In this document: piece after piece, positions 36,123-44,217 of the stretch
Numbering within the stretch: the stretch's first letter is position 1
Layout: each line of letters starts with the position of its first letter
Assembly: GCF_002024165.1 (NCBI RefSeq)
Contig: NZ_MWQN01000001.1
Coordinates: 2,480,001-2,544,000 of the forward strand
Source of the DNA: Embleya scabrispora
Lineage (GTDB): Bacteria > Actinomycetota > Actinomycetes > Streptomycetales > Streptomycetaceae
Direction: 5' to 3'
Length of the DNA: 64,000 nt
The notes under the pieces: model-generated
The model's input: the letters and a program-made list of their open reading frames with translations, nothing else
Told to the model about the DNA's origin: nothing
Database searches by the model: none
Program-made: the position numbers and the translations under genes

Positions 36123-36183
36123 CCGGCGTCGCGCGGGTGACCCCGGCTGGTGCCCGCTCCCGCCGGCGCGGCATACTGCCGCC

Positions 36184-36255
36184 ATGTCCTCGTTCGGCGT
36201 GACGCGCAGCTTTAGCTATGGCACCGGGATCCCCGGCGCCACCGTCACCGCCTGA
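36184..36255 (+). CDS. 23-residue peptide, possible leader peptide ahead of chorismate mutase
   Basis: A short ORF of 24 codons including the stop encodes MSSFGVTRSFSYGTGIPGAT plus VTA. It contains two Phe and one Tyr within the first 12 codons, including TTT and TAT, codons that are rare in this genome. A -10-like CATACT (36172-36177) ends six bases before the ATG, fitting a leaderless transcript. Twenty-two bases after its stop comes a 16-bp hairpin, then the chorismate mutase gene. This resembles a transcription attenuator responding to aromatic amino acids, but no family is known to me and it may be chance. Confidence 0.45.
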   Translation: MSSFGVTRSFSYGTGIPGATVTA

Positions 36256-36277
36256 ACGCGGCACAGCCACAGGCAGA

Positions 36278-36314
36278 CGAAGACGCCCCGGGTCCGGTAC
36301 CCGGGGCGTCTTCG
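36278..36314 (+). terminator. Intrinsic terminator or attenuator hairpin before chorismate mutase
   Basis: Perfect 16-bp stem (36278-36293 with 36299-36314), five-base loop, 48 bases ahead of the chorismate mutase ATG and just behind the 23-residue ORF on the same strand. Confidence 0.8.
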
Positions 36315-36362
36315 CGTTCGTGTCGAGGCCCCGGATCCGACCCCTTCCGGAGAGCAGGCCGC

Positions 36363-36650
36363 ATGGACGACACCACCATCACCCCGCCGCAGACGCCCGA
36401 GGCCGTGATCGACACGGGCCGCGCCCGCATCGACGACCTCGACCGGCGGATCATCGCGCTGATCACCGAGCGGGTGGACATCTCCGTCGAGATCCAGCGG
36501 GTCCGCGTCGCGGCGGGCGGCGCCCGCGTGCAGCTGTCCCGCGAGATGGAGGTCATCGCCCGCTACCGCGAGGGGCTGGGCAAGCCGGGCACCACGGTCG
36601 CGCTGACCCTTCTGGAGTTGTGCCGCGGCCGGGTCGGCCCCCGGGCGTAA
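36363..36650 (+). CDS. Chorismate mutase, AroQ type
   Basis: 95 residues. Converts chorismate to prephenate for Phe and Tyr synthesis. All-helical AroQ fold: ARIDDLDRRIIALITERVDISVEIQRVR with the catalytic Arg and the later VIARYREGLGKPGTTVALTLLELCRG. GGAGAG is eight bases before ATG 36363. The leader region includes the small ORF and hairpin described separately. Confidence 0.93.
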   Translation: MDDTTITPPQTPEAVIDTGRARIDDLDRRIIALITERVDISVEIQRVRVAAGGARVQLSREMEVIARYREGLGKPGTTVALTLLELCRGRVGPRA

Positions 36651-36816
36651 CCTCATCGCGCCGGCGGTCGTTGTGACTGATGGCCGGCCCGCTTCATGCG
36701 CGGGCCGGGCACCGCAAGGCCGCCGACGCGATGAGGCGCGCTCACCAGCGCGCCGTGGGACCTCGCGTTGGTGCCGTGACCGGGACGCAGGGGACAGCAA
36801 CCGGTCACAACCCCGC

Positions 36817-36854
36817 CGGCGGCCGGTGTCGGGGACGCCCGACACCGGCCGCCG
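36817..36854. terminator. Bidirectional terminator between chorismate mutase and dehydrogenase genes
   Basis: 17-bp perfect stem (36817-36833 with 36838-36854) around GACG, in the convergent gap. Confidence 0.88.
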
Positions 36855-37056
36855 CGCCTTGGGTCGATCTGCGGATCGACCCCGGCGCGTCGGGCTTCGG
36901 CGTGCCCCATTCACCACGAATCCCACGCACCACCAAAGTCGCGCAACGCGGATCTTTCACACCAAAGCCGTCGGCAGCGCCAAGAGTAGCGGGATTCCCC
37001 ACCCCCATCGGTGGTTCCGGCGCAGTGCGCGACCGCCCCGGGGGCGTCCGGTTAGC

Positions 37057-37097
37057 GCAAATGACGATCATTAACCGGTTGATAAATGTCATTTTGC
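37057..37097. promoter_or_regulatory. AT-rich dyad of about 41 bases, candidate protein binding site
   Basis: GCAAATGAC (37057-37065) and GTCATTTTGC (37088-37097) are inverted copies; the centre is ATTAACCGGTTGAT, itself nearly palindromic. At about 40% GC it stands out in the convergent gap, far from the starts of either gene. Confidence 0.55.
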
Positions 37098-37252
37098 CCC
37101 GACTTGGCAGTCCCTCACTCGGCCGCGCTCGGCGAACGGAATTCACCCTTCCTCCGTCTCGCGCCCCGCGAGCCGCACACACGCCTGCCGGCGACCGGCG
37201 CGCGCCGGGTGTCGCGGGCACGGCACCCGTGGGCACCGGCCGCACGAGCGGA

Positions 37253-38830
37253 TCAGCGCACGCGCAGGGTCTTCATGATGCGCAGGGACAGCGTCAGCGA
37301 GCGGGCCCACTGCTCGTCGGTCATGCCGAAGGGAGCGGCGATCGGGAGGAGCCGCTGGGTGGCCACGGTCTGCGCCTCGGTGAACTTCATGATCCCCTCC
37401 GCGCCGTGTCGTCGGCCGAGTCCGGAGTCGCCCATGCCGCCCATCGGGGCGCCCGCGCTGCCGTACGCGGCCGCGTAGCCCTCGTTGACGTTGACGGTGC
37501 CGGCGCGCAGTCGGCGGGCGAGTGCTTCGCCGTGTCGGGTGTCGCGGGTCCAGACGCTCGCGTTGAGGCCGTACGCGCTCTCGTTGGCGCGGGTGAGGAC
37601 CTCCTCCTCCTCGGTGTAGCGGTACACCGACACCACCGGGCCGAAGGTCTCCTCGGCGCACACCGCCATCTCGGGGGTGACGTCGGCGAGCACGGTGGGT
37701 TCGTAGAACAGCGGGCCGAGGTCGGGTCGGGCCCTGCCGCCGACCAGCACCGTCGCGCCCGCCTCGCGGGCCTCGTCCACATGGCGGGTGACCGCGTCGA
37801 GTTGCCGACGCGAGACCAGCGAGCCCATGTCGGTGTCCCACCCGTAACCGGGCGCGAGGCGCATCGCCTGGATCCGGCCCAGGAAGCGGTCCACGAACGC
37901 GTCGTGCACGTCCTGGTGCACGTACATCCGCTCGATCGAGACGCACAGTTGGCCGGCGGAGGAGAAGCAGGCGCGCACCGCGCCCTCGGCGGCCCGGTCC
38001 AGGTCCGCGTCCGCCAGCACGATCATGGCGTTCTTGCCGCCGAGTTCCAGCGACGCGCCGACCAGTCGCTCGGCGGCGCGTCGGGCGACCTCGCGGCCGG
38101 TGCGGGTGGAGCCGGTGAAGCCGACGTAGTCGGCGCCCTCGACCACGGCGGTGCCGATCACGGGTCCGTCGCCGAGCACGATCTGCCACAGGTCCTCGGG
38201 CAGGCCGCAGTCGATCAGCACGTCCTGGGCCCACAGCGCGGTCAGCGCGGTCTGCGTGTCGGGCTTCATCACCACCGCGTTGCCCGCGACGAACGCCGGG
38301 ATCGCGTCGCCGATGGACAGCGCCAGCGGGTAGTTCCACGGCGACACCAGTCCGACCACGCCCTTGGGGTGGCGCACCTCGACCGCCTTCGTCAGCACCG
38401 GCAGCGCGCCGGCGCGGCGGCGCTCGCGCAGGTAGCCCGCCGCGCGCCGGCCGTAGTGCCGCGAGCACAACGCGACGTCCAGGACCTCCTCGAAGGCGTG
38501 CTTGCGCGCCTTGCCGGCCTCGGTCTGCACGATGTCCAGGATCTCCGCCTGGCGCTCCAACACCCGGTCGTGAAAGCGCAGGAACACCGCGGCCCGCTCA
38601 CGCACCGAACGCTTCGCCCACGCGGTCTGCGCGAGCCGCGCCCGGGCGAACGCGGACGTGACGTCCTCCGGGGTGGACTCGGGGAGTTCGGCGATCGGCG
38701 ACCCGTCGAACGGACTACGGGTCGTCACCTTCGTCGGTACGGCGCCGGTCACCACGCGCCGCGCCAGTCGCTCGGCGGGCAGGTGGGGCACGACGATGGA
38801 GGCTGCTGCGGGCGCTGCGATGTCCGTCAT
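37253..38830 (-). CDS. gabD2: Succinate-semialdehyde dehydrogenase (NADP-type)
   Basis: 525 residues, aldehyde dehydrogenase superfamily. Catalytic Glu lies in LELGGKN, the catalytic Cys in SAGQLC (FSSAGQLCVSIERMYV), and SPWNYPLAL and VGFTGSTRTGREVARR are typical cofactor contacts. The match to GabD2 of actinomycetes (end LRIMKTLRVR) is close. It oxidises succinate semialdehyde to succinate. A -10 TAGGCT six bases before the ATG indicates a leaderless mRNA. Confidence 0.9.
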   Translation of the reverse strand: MTDIAAPAAASIVVPHLPAERLARRVVTGAVPTKVTTRSPFDGSPIAELPESTPEDVTSAFARARLAQTAWAKRSVRERAAVFLRFHDRVLERQAEILDIVQTEAGKARKHAFEEVLDVALCSRHYGRRAAGYLRERRRAGALPVLTKAVEVRHPKGVVGLVSPWNYPLALSIGDAIPAFVAGNAVVMKPDTQTALTALWAQDVLIDCGLPEDLWQIVLGDGPVIGTAVVEGADYVGFTGSTRTGREVARRAAERLVGASLELGGKNAMIVLADADLDRAAEGAVRACFSSAGQLCVSIERMYVHQDVHDAFVDRFLGRIQAMRLAPGYGWDTDMGSLVSRRQLDAVTRHVDEAREAGATVLVGGRARPDLGPLFYEPTVLADVTPEMAVCAEETFGPVVSVYRYTEEEEVLTRANESAYGLNASVWTRDTRHGEALARRLRAGTVNVNEGYAAAYGSAGAPMGGMGDSGLGRRHGAEGIMKFTEAQTVATQRLLPIAAPFGMTDEQWARSLTLSLRIMKTLRVR

Positions 38831-38836
38831 GGCACC

Positions 38837-38866
38837 AGCCTAGACAGCGCTACTTTCGGGTAACAA
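38837..38866 (-). promoter_or_regulatory. Promoter of the succinate-semialdehyde dehydrogenase gene
   Basis: On the minus strand TTGTTA (38866-38861) and TAGGCT (38842-38837) are 18 bases apart. The -10 ends six bases before ATG 38830, so transcription would begin at or next to the start codon. Confidence 0.65.
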
Positions 38867-38923
38867 GAACCGTCCGGCGCGCGGACGGGCCCGACCCGCC
38901 CGCACGCCGTTCCCGGGCCCGAT

Positions 38924-40315
38924 TCAGTCGGTGTCGAGGTCGGCCAACGCCGACTCGATGGCGCGGTGATACGTGGGATACGCGTACATCATGTCCCGCA
39001 GCGTGGCCACCGGGACCGCCGCGCGCACGGCCACCACGAGCGCGCCCAGGATCTCGCCGCCGGCCGGACCGGCGGTGGTCGCGCCGACCAGTACACCCCG
39101 GTCGGCGTCCTCGATCACCTTCACGAAGCCGCGCGCGCCGGTGATGTGTCCGCGCGAGGAGGCGGCCAGGTCCGCGTGGCCGATCCGCACGGAGAGCCCG
39201 GCGGCGCGGGCCTGACGCTCGGTCAGGCCGACCGCGCCGATCTCCGGGTCGACGAACGTCACGCGCGGCAGCGCGCTGTGGTCCGCGTCGGGCCCGGCGG
39301 CGCCCCGACCGGCCGCGTGCAGGACCGCCTTGGTCACGATGGCCGACTGGTACATCGCCACGTGGGTGAACGCGCCCTGCCCCGTCACGTCGCCGACCGC
39401 CCAGACCGCGGGCGCCGTGCCGCCGGGCTGCACCCGCAACTGCCCGTCCACCGGCAGCGCGTGCGCGTGCGGGTCGACGCCCAGCGCCTCCGCGCCGAGC
39501 GCGGGCAGGTCCACCCGGCGGCCGGTGGCCACGAGCAGCTTCTCCGCCTCGATCGAACGCCCGTCGGACAACTCGACGGTGAACGTCTTCCCGTCGTGCG
39601 CGACCCGCTCGGCCCGTACGCCCAGGTGGATCTCGACGCCGTCCTCGCCCAGAGCCCATGCGGCCAGGTCGGAGGATTCCGGCTCCTCGACGGCCAACAC
39701 CCGCTCGCCGTTCTCCACGATCGTCACCCGCGTGCCGAACCGAGCGAACACCTGGGCGAGTTCGAGGCCGATCGCGCCGCCGCCGAGCACCGCGAGCGAA
39801 GCCGGCGCCTCGGTGGTCTCGATCGCCTCGCGGTTGGTCCACAGCGGAGTGCCCGCCAGGCCCTCGATCGGCGGGACGAAGGCCTTGGTGCCGGTGCCGA
39901 CCACGATCGCGTGCCGGGCCCGGAAGCGCCGCGCCCCGTCGGGGCCGGTGGCCTCGACGGTGTCCACGCCGGTGATCCGGCCGGCGCCGCGCACGAAGGT
40001 CATGCCCTTGTCGACCAGCCGGTCCACGGCCGCCGTGTCGTCCCAGTCGGCGGTCAACTCGCGAAGCCGTGCGGCCAGCGGCGCCCAGTCGGGGTGCTTC
40101 TCGGTCCGGGCCCGGGCCGCCGCGTACACCATCGCCTTGGACGGGATGCAGCCCCAGTACGGACACTCGCCGCCGACGAGGCCGTCCTCGATGCCCACCA
40201 CGTCCAGTCCGGCCGAGGCGAGGTTCCCGGCGACGGCCTCACCGCCGACGCCGAGGCCGAGGACGATCACGTCGACGTCGACGGTCGCGACGTCTTGGGG
40301 GTGCTGCGTGCTCAC
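38924..40315 (-). CDS. FAD/NAD-dependent pyridine nucleotide-disulfide oxidoreductase
   Basis: 463 residues. Class I disulfide reductase: FAD-binding DVDVIVLGLGVGGEAVAGNLA, the redox pair in GGECPYWGCIPSKAM, NAD-binding LGGGAIGLELAQVF, and VWAVGDVTGQGAFTH. The C-terminal interface domain ends YAYPTYHRAIESAL in place of the lipoamide dehydrogenase HPTxxE. This makes a dihydrolipoyl dehydrogenase or mercuric reductase unlikely; a related thiol reductase of unknown substrate is the best call. It lies in the same direction as the dehydrogenase and kinase genes. Confidence 0.9.
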   Translation of the reverse strand: MSTQHPQDVATVDVDVIVLGLGVGGEAVAGNLASAGLDVVGIEDGLVGGECPYWGCIPSKAMVYAAARARTEKHPDWAPLAARLRELTADWDDTAAVDRLVDKGMTFVRGAGRITGVDTVEATGPDGARRFRARHAIVVGTGTKAFVPPIEGLAGTPLWTNREAIETTEAPASLAVLGGGAIGLELAQVFARFGTRVTIVENGERVLAVEEPESSDLAAWALGEDGVEIHLGVRAERVAHDGKTFTVELSDGRSIEAEKLLVATGRRVDLPALGAEALGVDPHAHALPVDGQLRVQPGGTAPAVWAVGDVTGQGAFTHVAMYQSAIVTKAVLHAAGRGAAGPDADHSALPRVTFVDPEIGAVGLTERQARAAGLSVRIGHADLAASSRGHITGARGFVKVIEDADRGVLVGATTAGPAGGEILGALVVAVRAAVPVATLRDMMYAYPTYHRAIESALADLDTD

Positions 40316-40382
40316 TGGTGTACCTCCGGGGGTGGCTGGGCTCCCTCGGACCGTACCCCGGGACGGGTGTCGGACTCGCGCG

Positions 40383-42188
40383 TCACCGGGCCTGGAAGGA
40401 CTCCGTCATCTTCTTGAACCGGTCCAGCGAGACCGTGTCCCAGTTGGTCTCGTAGGACGCCACGTACAACGCGTAGTCCCTGTTGCCGTTGGTCACGATG
40501 CCCAGATTGCTCGCGTGACTGGGGATCCGTTTGGTCGTGTCCTCGCCGATCGGGTCGCCCCGCCAGGTGTACTCCCACAGTGCGGCCTTGCGCGCGCCGG
40601 CCGGAACCGGGGTGTAGTCGCGGAGTTGCAGGCGCTCGTACCCGTCCTTCTTCTCCGCGGTCGGCTCGATCCGCGTGAAGTTGCCCTTGGGGTCGTTGCC
40701 GATCTGCGTCAGGCCGATCAGGTAAACCGTCTGGCGGTCCGCCGTCAGGTACTTGATCTGGTCGCCACTCGCGCCGGAGACCGTGCGGGTCGCACCCTTG
40801 GGCAGGAACAGGGAGAACCCGGACGGGTCCTTGACCAGTTCGTAGCCGGCGGGCGGGACCGACCCGTTCGACGCGGAGGCGGACGGTGACGCGGTGGGCG
40901 GAGCGGCGCTCGCCGGCGGCTGGGTCTGCGGCTGCGTGGCCGGCCCGGAGGCGGGCGGATTCGACGTCGCCTTGTCGCCCTTGTCGTCGTCCCGGGTGAC
41001 CAGGAATCCCACCGCGGCGCCGCCCGCGATCAGCGCGACCACCAGTACCACGACCGCGACGATCCGGCCGCGGCGGCGCGGCTCGGGGCTCGGCTGGTGC
41101 GGCGGCGCGGGAGTGTGCGGGATGTGCGGCGGTTGCGGGGGTACGCCGGTGCGGGTCGGCGACGCCTCGGCGGGCGAATACGCCGGTTGCGACCAGGAGT
41201 TCGGCGGCGTGTTGCCGCCCGGATGTCCGGTCGCGCCCGTGTCGTGGCTCGGCTGCGCGTGCCCGTGCGGATCGTACGGCCGAGCCGGGGTGGTCGGCCC
41301 GCCGGGGTCGGCGACCGGGGTCGGCGGCGGCGGGACCGCGCCGTACTGCCGCGACGGCGTCGAGTTCGCCACCTCGCGCAGGATCCGGGCGCCGTCCTCC
41401 ACGCTCATCCGCAGGTCGACGTCCTTGACCAACCAGCCCGCGATCACCGGTTCGAGCCCGCCCGCGTGCCGGGGCGGGTCGGCCTCGTCGTTCAGGATCG
41501 CGTTCAGCGTGCTGATCATGGTGCCCCGGCGGAAGGGGTTGCGTCCCTCGACCGCCATGTACAGCACCACGGCGAGCGACCACAGGTCGGCGGCGAGCAG
41601 CGGGCGTTTGCCCTCGGCCCGCTCCGGCGACAGGAAGTCCGGCGACCCGACCAGCATGCCGGTGGTGGTGAGCGTCGCGGTACCGGTCGCGGTGGCGATC
41701 CCGAAGTCGGTCAGCACCACCCGCCCGTGCGGGGTGACCAGGATGTTCGCGGGTTTGACGTCGCGGTGCAGCACACCCTTCTGATCGGCGGCGATCAGCG
41801 CGTCGAGCACCTTCAGGCCCAGTTCGGCGGCGTCCGCCGGGGTCAGCGTGCCCTGCGTCTCCAGGATCTCGGCAAGCGACTGGGCCTCGACCAGCTCCAT
41901 CACGATCCACGGGATGCCGCCGTCCTCGACGACGTCGTGGATGGTGACCACGTTCGGGTGCCCGATCCGGGCGGCCGTGCGGGCCTCGCGCATCGTGCGC
42001 TCGCGGGCGAGCTCCTTCTCCTCGTCGTCGAGGTGGTCGGGCAGCCGCAGCTCCTTGATCGCGACGTCGCGGTGCAGCATCTCGTCCACGGCACGCCATA
42101 CCGTGCCCATGCCGCCTCGGCCGAGCATGGTGCCCAACCGGTAACGCCCGCCGACCACCCGACCGCGCGTGCCCCCGGTCTGTGCCAC
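40383..42188 (-). CDS. Eukaryotic-type Ser/Thr protein kinase, array member 1
   Basis: 601 residues from GTG 42188, preceded by GGGGAGGG. Kinase domain 15-280: GRGGMGTVW, AIKEL Lys, HRDVKPANIL, DFGIA, SPE and LWSLAVVLY. A 90-residue Pro-rich stretch precedes a single helix (IVAVVVLVVALIAGGAAVGFLV), and then an extracytoplasmic domain of about 150 residues with GFSLFLPKGA and ALWEYTWRGDP. No PASTA repeats. The C-terminal domain recurs in two other members of the array, and I infer that it binds a common ligand. Confidence 0.93.
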   Translation of the reverse strand: MAQTGGTRGRVVGGRYRLGTMLGRGGMGTVWRAVDEMLHRDVAIKELRLPDHLDDEEKELARERTMREARTAARIGHPNVVTIHDVVEDGGIPWIVMELVEAQSLAEILETQGTLTPADAAELGLKVLDALIAADQKGVLHRDVKPANILVTPHGRVVLTDFGIATATGTATLTTTGMLVGSPDFLSPERAEGKRPLLAADLWSLAVVLYMAVEGRNPFRRGTMISTLNAILNDEADPPRHAGGLEPVIAGWLVKDVDLRMSVEDGARILREVANSTPSRQYGAVPPPPTPVADPGGPTTPARPYDPHGHAQPSHDTGATGHPGGNTPPNSWSQPAYSPAEASPTRTGVPPQPPHIPHTPAPPHQPSPEPRRRGRIVAVVVLVVALIAGGAAVGFLVTRDDDKGDKATSNPPASGPATQPQTQPPASAAPPTASPSASASNGSVPPAGYELVKDPSGFSLFLPKGATRTVSGASGDQIKYLTADRQTVYLIGLTQIGNDPKGNFTRIEPTAEKKDGYERLQLRDYTPVPAGARKAALWEYTWRGDPIGEDTTKRIPSHASNLGIVTNGNRDYALYVASYETNWDTVSLDRFKKMTESFQAR

Positions 42189-42422
42189 GTACCCTCCCCG
42201 CATCGGCCGGCTGTCCCGCCGGCCATCTTCGGTCTGCAACCCGCCACATTAGATGCGACGCCCCGGGGTTCGGCGAGCGGATCCGCCGACCGGACCGTTT
42301 CGGGCCCGCCTCTCGCACCGCGTCGGCGGCCCCGCAGGCAGGCCCCGTCGCGCCCGTGACATGGGGTTTTCCGGCCGCGGGCGACCCGCGGTCGATGCTC
42401 GATCGGGTGGCGGCGAATCCGA

Positions 42423-44108
42423 TCAGGTCGGCGTGCCCGCGCGGGTGGGCGGCGGGTCGGTGACCGGCGGGCGGGTGGTCGTGGCGGTCGTCGGCGGCTT
42501 GCTCGTGGTCGGCGGCCTCGTGGTGGGCGGGCGCGTCGTGGGCGGGCGGGTGGTCAACGTCTCCGTGTTCGTCGGCCGCGAGGTGCGGGTCGACCCGGAT
42601 CCCTGGCTGCCAGTGCCCGGGGTGCCGTTGTCGTTGTTCCCGGCGCCGGTCGAGGAGCCGGTGGTGTGCAGCAGGTCGTTGCGGGTCCCGCTCCCGGGCG
42701 GGTTCGCGGCGCCCGAGACGACGGGCCGGGTGTCGGCGACCTTCACGTCGCCCGAGTCGCGACCGCCGCCACCGCCACCGCCCTGCCCGCCCAGCGCGTT
42801 CGGCACGAAGATCGCCAGCGCGGCCACCGCGGCGGCGACCATGGTGCCGAAGACGACGGCCTTGCGGCGCTTCTTCTTCGTGGCGGCGTCGGCCGCGGCC
42901 GACGAGCCGCCGGAGGAGCCGCCGGCCGGGCCGATCAGCACCGGGTTGACCCGGTCGTCGGCGGTGGCCGAGCCGTGCACCGCGTCGGTGGGCGACCAGG
43001 CGTGCGCGCCGGTCGCGGGGTAACCCCCGCCGGGACCGCCCGGATCGGCGGAACTGGCCGCGCCGAACGGCGGCACGGAGGCGGCCGGCGGCTGCCGCCA
43101 GTCCGGCTCGGGCCCGGGCTGCGGCGTCGGTATCGGCGTCGACGGGGTCTGCGGGGTCGGCGGCGGGGCCGGCTGCCAGGACGAGCGGGTGGCACCGCGG
43201 ACGCCGCCCGGGTCCTCGACGGTCGCGGTGCCCGGCGGGATCGGGCCGGCCGCGTTCCACGGGTCCTCGGGAAGCGGCTCGACGTCGACCAGCGCGGCGG
43301 TCAGGAGTCGTTCGGTGGTGTCCTCGTCGGCCCGTTCCAACGGGTCCTTGCGCAGCAGTGCCTCGATGGCCGGCCACAACGCGCCGGACTGCCGGGGCGG
43401 CGCGGGCTCGTCGGTGAGCACCGCGCTGAGCGTGTCCATCGCGCCCGACCGGCGAAACGGCGAGAAACCCTCCACCGCCTGGTACAGGGTCACCCCGAGC
43501 GACCACAGGTCGGAGGCCGGACCGGGCCGACGCCCGAGCACCCGCTCCGGCGCCAGGTATTCGGGCGAGCCGACCAGCATCCCGGTCGCGGTGAGGGTGA
43601 CGGAGCCGGCCACGGTGGCGATGCCGAAGTCGGTCAGCACGATCCGGCCACCGGGCGCCATCAGGATGTTGCTGGGCTTCACGTCGCGGTGCAGGACGTC
43701 GGCCGCGCGGGCGGCGCGCAGCGCGGCGAGCACCGCCAGGCCGACCTCGGCCGCCTCGTGCGGGGCCATCCGGCCCTCGTCGAGCACGTCGGTGAGCGAG
43801 GGCGCGCGGACCAGTTCCATCACGATCCACGGGCGCCCGTCGTCCTCGGCGACGTCGAAGATGGTGACCACGTTCGGGTGGGTGATCCGGGCGGCCGCGC
43901 GGGCCTCGCGCAGTGCCCGCTCGCAGCGCCCCTGGGTCTCCATCTCGTCCAGGTCGTCCGGGATCCGGACCTCCTTGACCGCGACGTCGCGGCGCAGCAG
44001 CTCGTCGAAGGCGAGCCACACCGTGCCCATGCCGCCTCGACCAAGCGGTTCGCCCAGGCGATAGCGCCCGTCCACCAGGCGGCCGTGCGAGCCGCTGTCG
44101 TGTGCCAC
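42423..44108 (-). CDS. Eukaryotic-type Ser/Thr protein kinase, array member 2
   Basis: 561 residues. Kinase domain with GRGGMGTVW, AVKEVR Lys, HRDVKPSNIL, DFGIA and LWSLGVTLY. A membrane helix (AVVFGTMVAAAVAALAIFVPNAL) follows a Pro-rich linker. Unlike its neighbours it lacks a folded C-terminal domain; the tail is Thr/Pro/Asn-rich (TTRPPTTRPPTTRPPTT-type) and may extend through the wall. GTG 44108 has GGGGAGG five bases upstream. In S. coelicolor a corresponding array of kinases is implicated in sporulation and spore-wall synthesis. Confidence 0.93.
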   Translation of the reverse strand: MAHDSGSHGRLVDGRYRLGEPLGRGGMGTVWLAFDELLRRDVAVKEVRIPDDLDEMETQGRCERALREARAAARITHPNVVTIFDVAEDDGRPWIVMELVRAPSLTDVLDEGRMAPHEAAEVGLAVLAALRAARAADVLHRDVKPSNILMAPGGRIVLTDFGIATVAGSVTLTATGMLVGSPEYLAPERVLGRRPGPASDLWSLGVTLYQAVEGFSPFRRSGAMDTLSAVLTDEPAPPRQSGALWPAIEALLRKDPLERADEDTTERLLTAALVDVEPLPEDPWNAAGPIPPGTATVEDPGGVRGATRSSWQPAPPPTPQTPSTPIPTPQPGPEPDWRQPPAASVPPFGAASSADPGGPGGGYPATGAHAWSPTDAVHGSATADDRVNPVLIGPAGGSSGGSSAAADAATKKKRRKAVVFGTMVAAAVAALAIFVPNALGGQGGGGGGGRDSGDVKVADTRPVVSGAANPPGSGTRNDLLHTTGSSTGAGNNDNGTPGTGSQGSGSTRTSRPTNTETLTTRPPTTRPPTTRPPTTSKPPTTATTTRPPVTDPPPTRAGTPT

Positions 44109-44217
44109 GTGGTCCTCCCCAAGACCGTGGACACCACCCGATCCGCCCCGTCGGCGCGTCTTTGGCGTCACGTGTAGGACGTCCGGCGGGTGCCGAAGGT
44201 TCCGTTCCGGGCCGGGC

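Larger units (their letters stand above)
36651..37252. other. 602-base convergent region, no gene found
   Basis: Between chorismate mutase and the succinate-semialdehyde dehydrogenase gene. It holds a 9-bp hairpin at 36684-36708, the strong terminator at 36817-36854, a GGGTCGATC-tgcg-GATCGACCC hairpin at 36862-36883 and an AT-rich dyad at 37057-37097. No reading frame with convincing codon use was seen. Confidence 0.7.

Noticed and set aside
36673-37074. A 133-codon + strand frame in the gap after chorismate mutase
   Set aside because: Runs through hairpins including a 17-bp terminator, with random codon use.
38924-40315. Lipoamide dehydrogenase or mercuric reductase
   Set aside because: The redox motif fits the superfamily, but the C-terminal HPTxxE and the vicinal Cys pair of MerA are missing.
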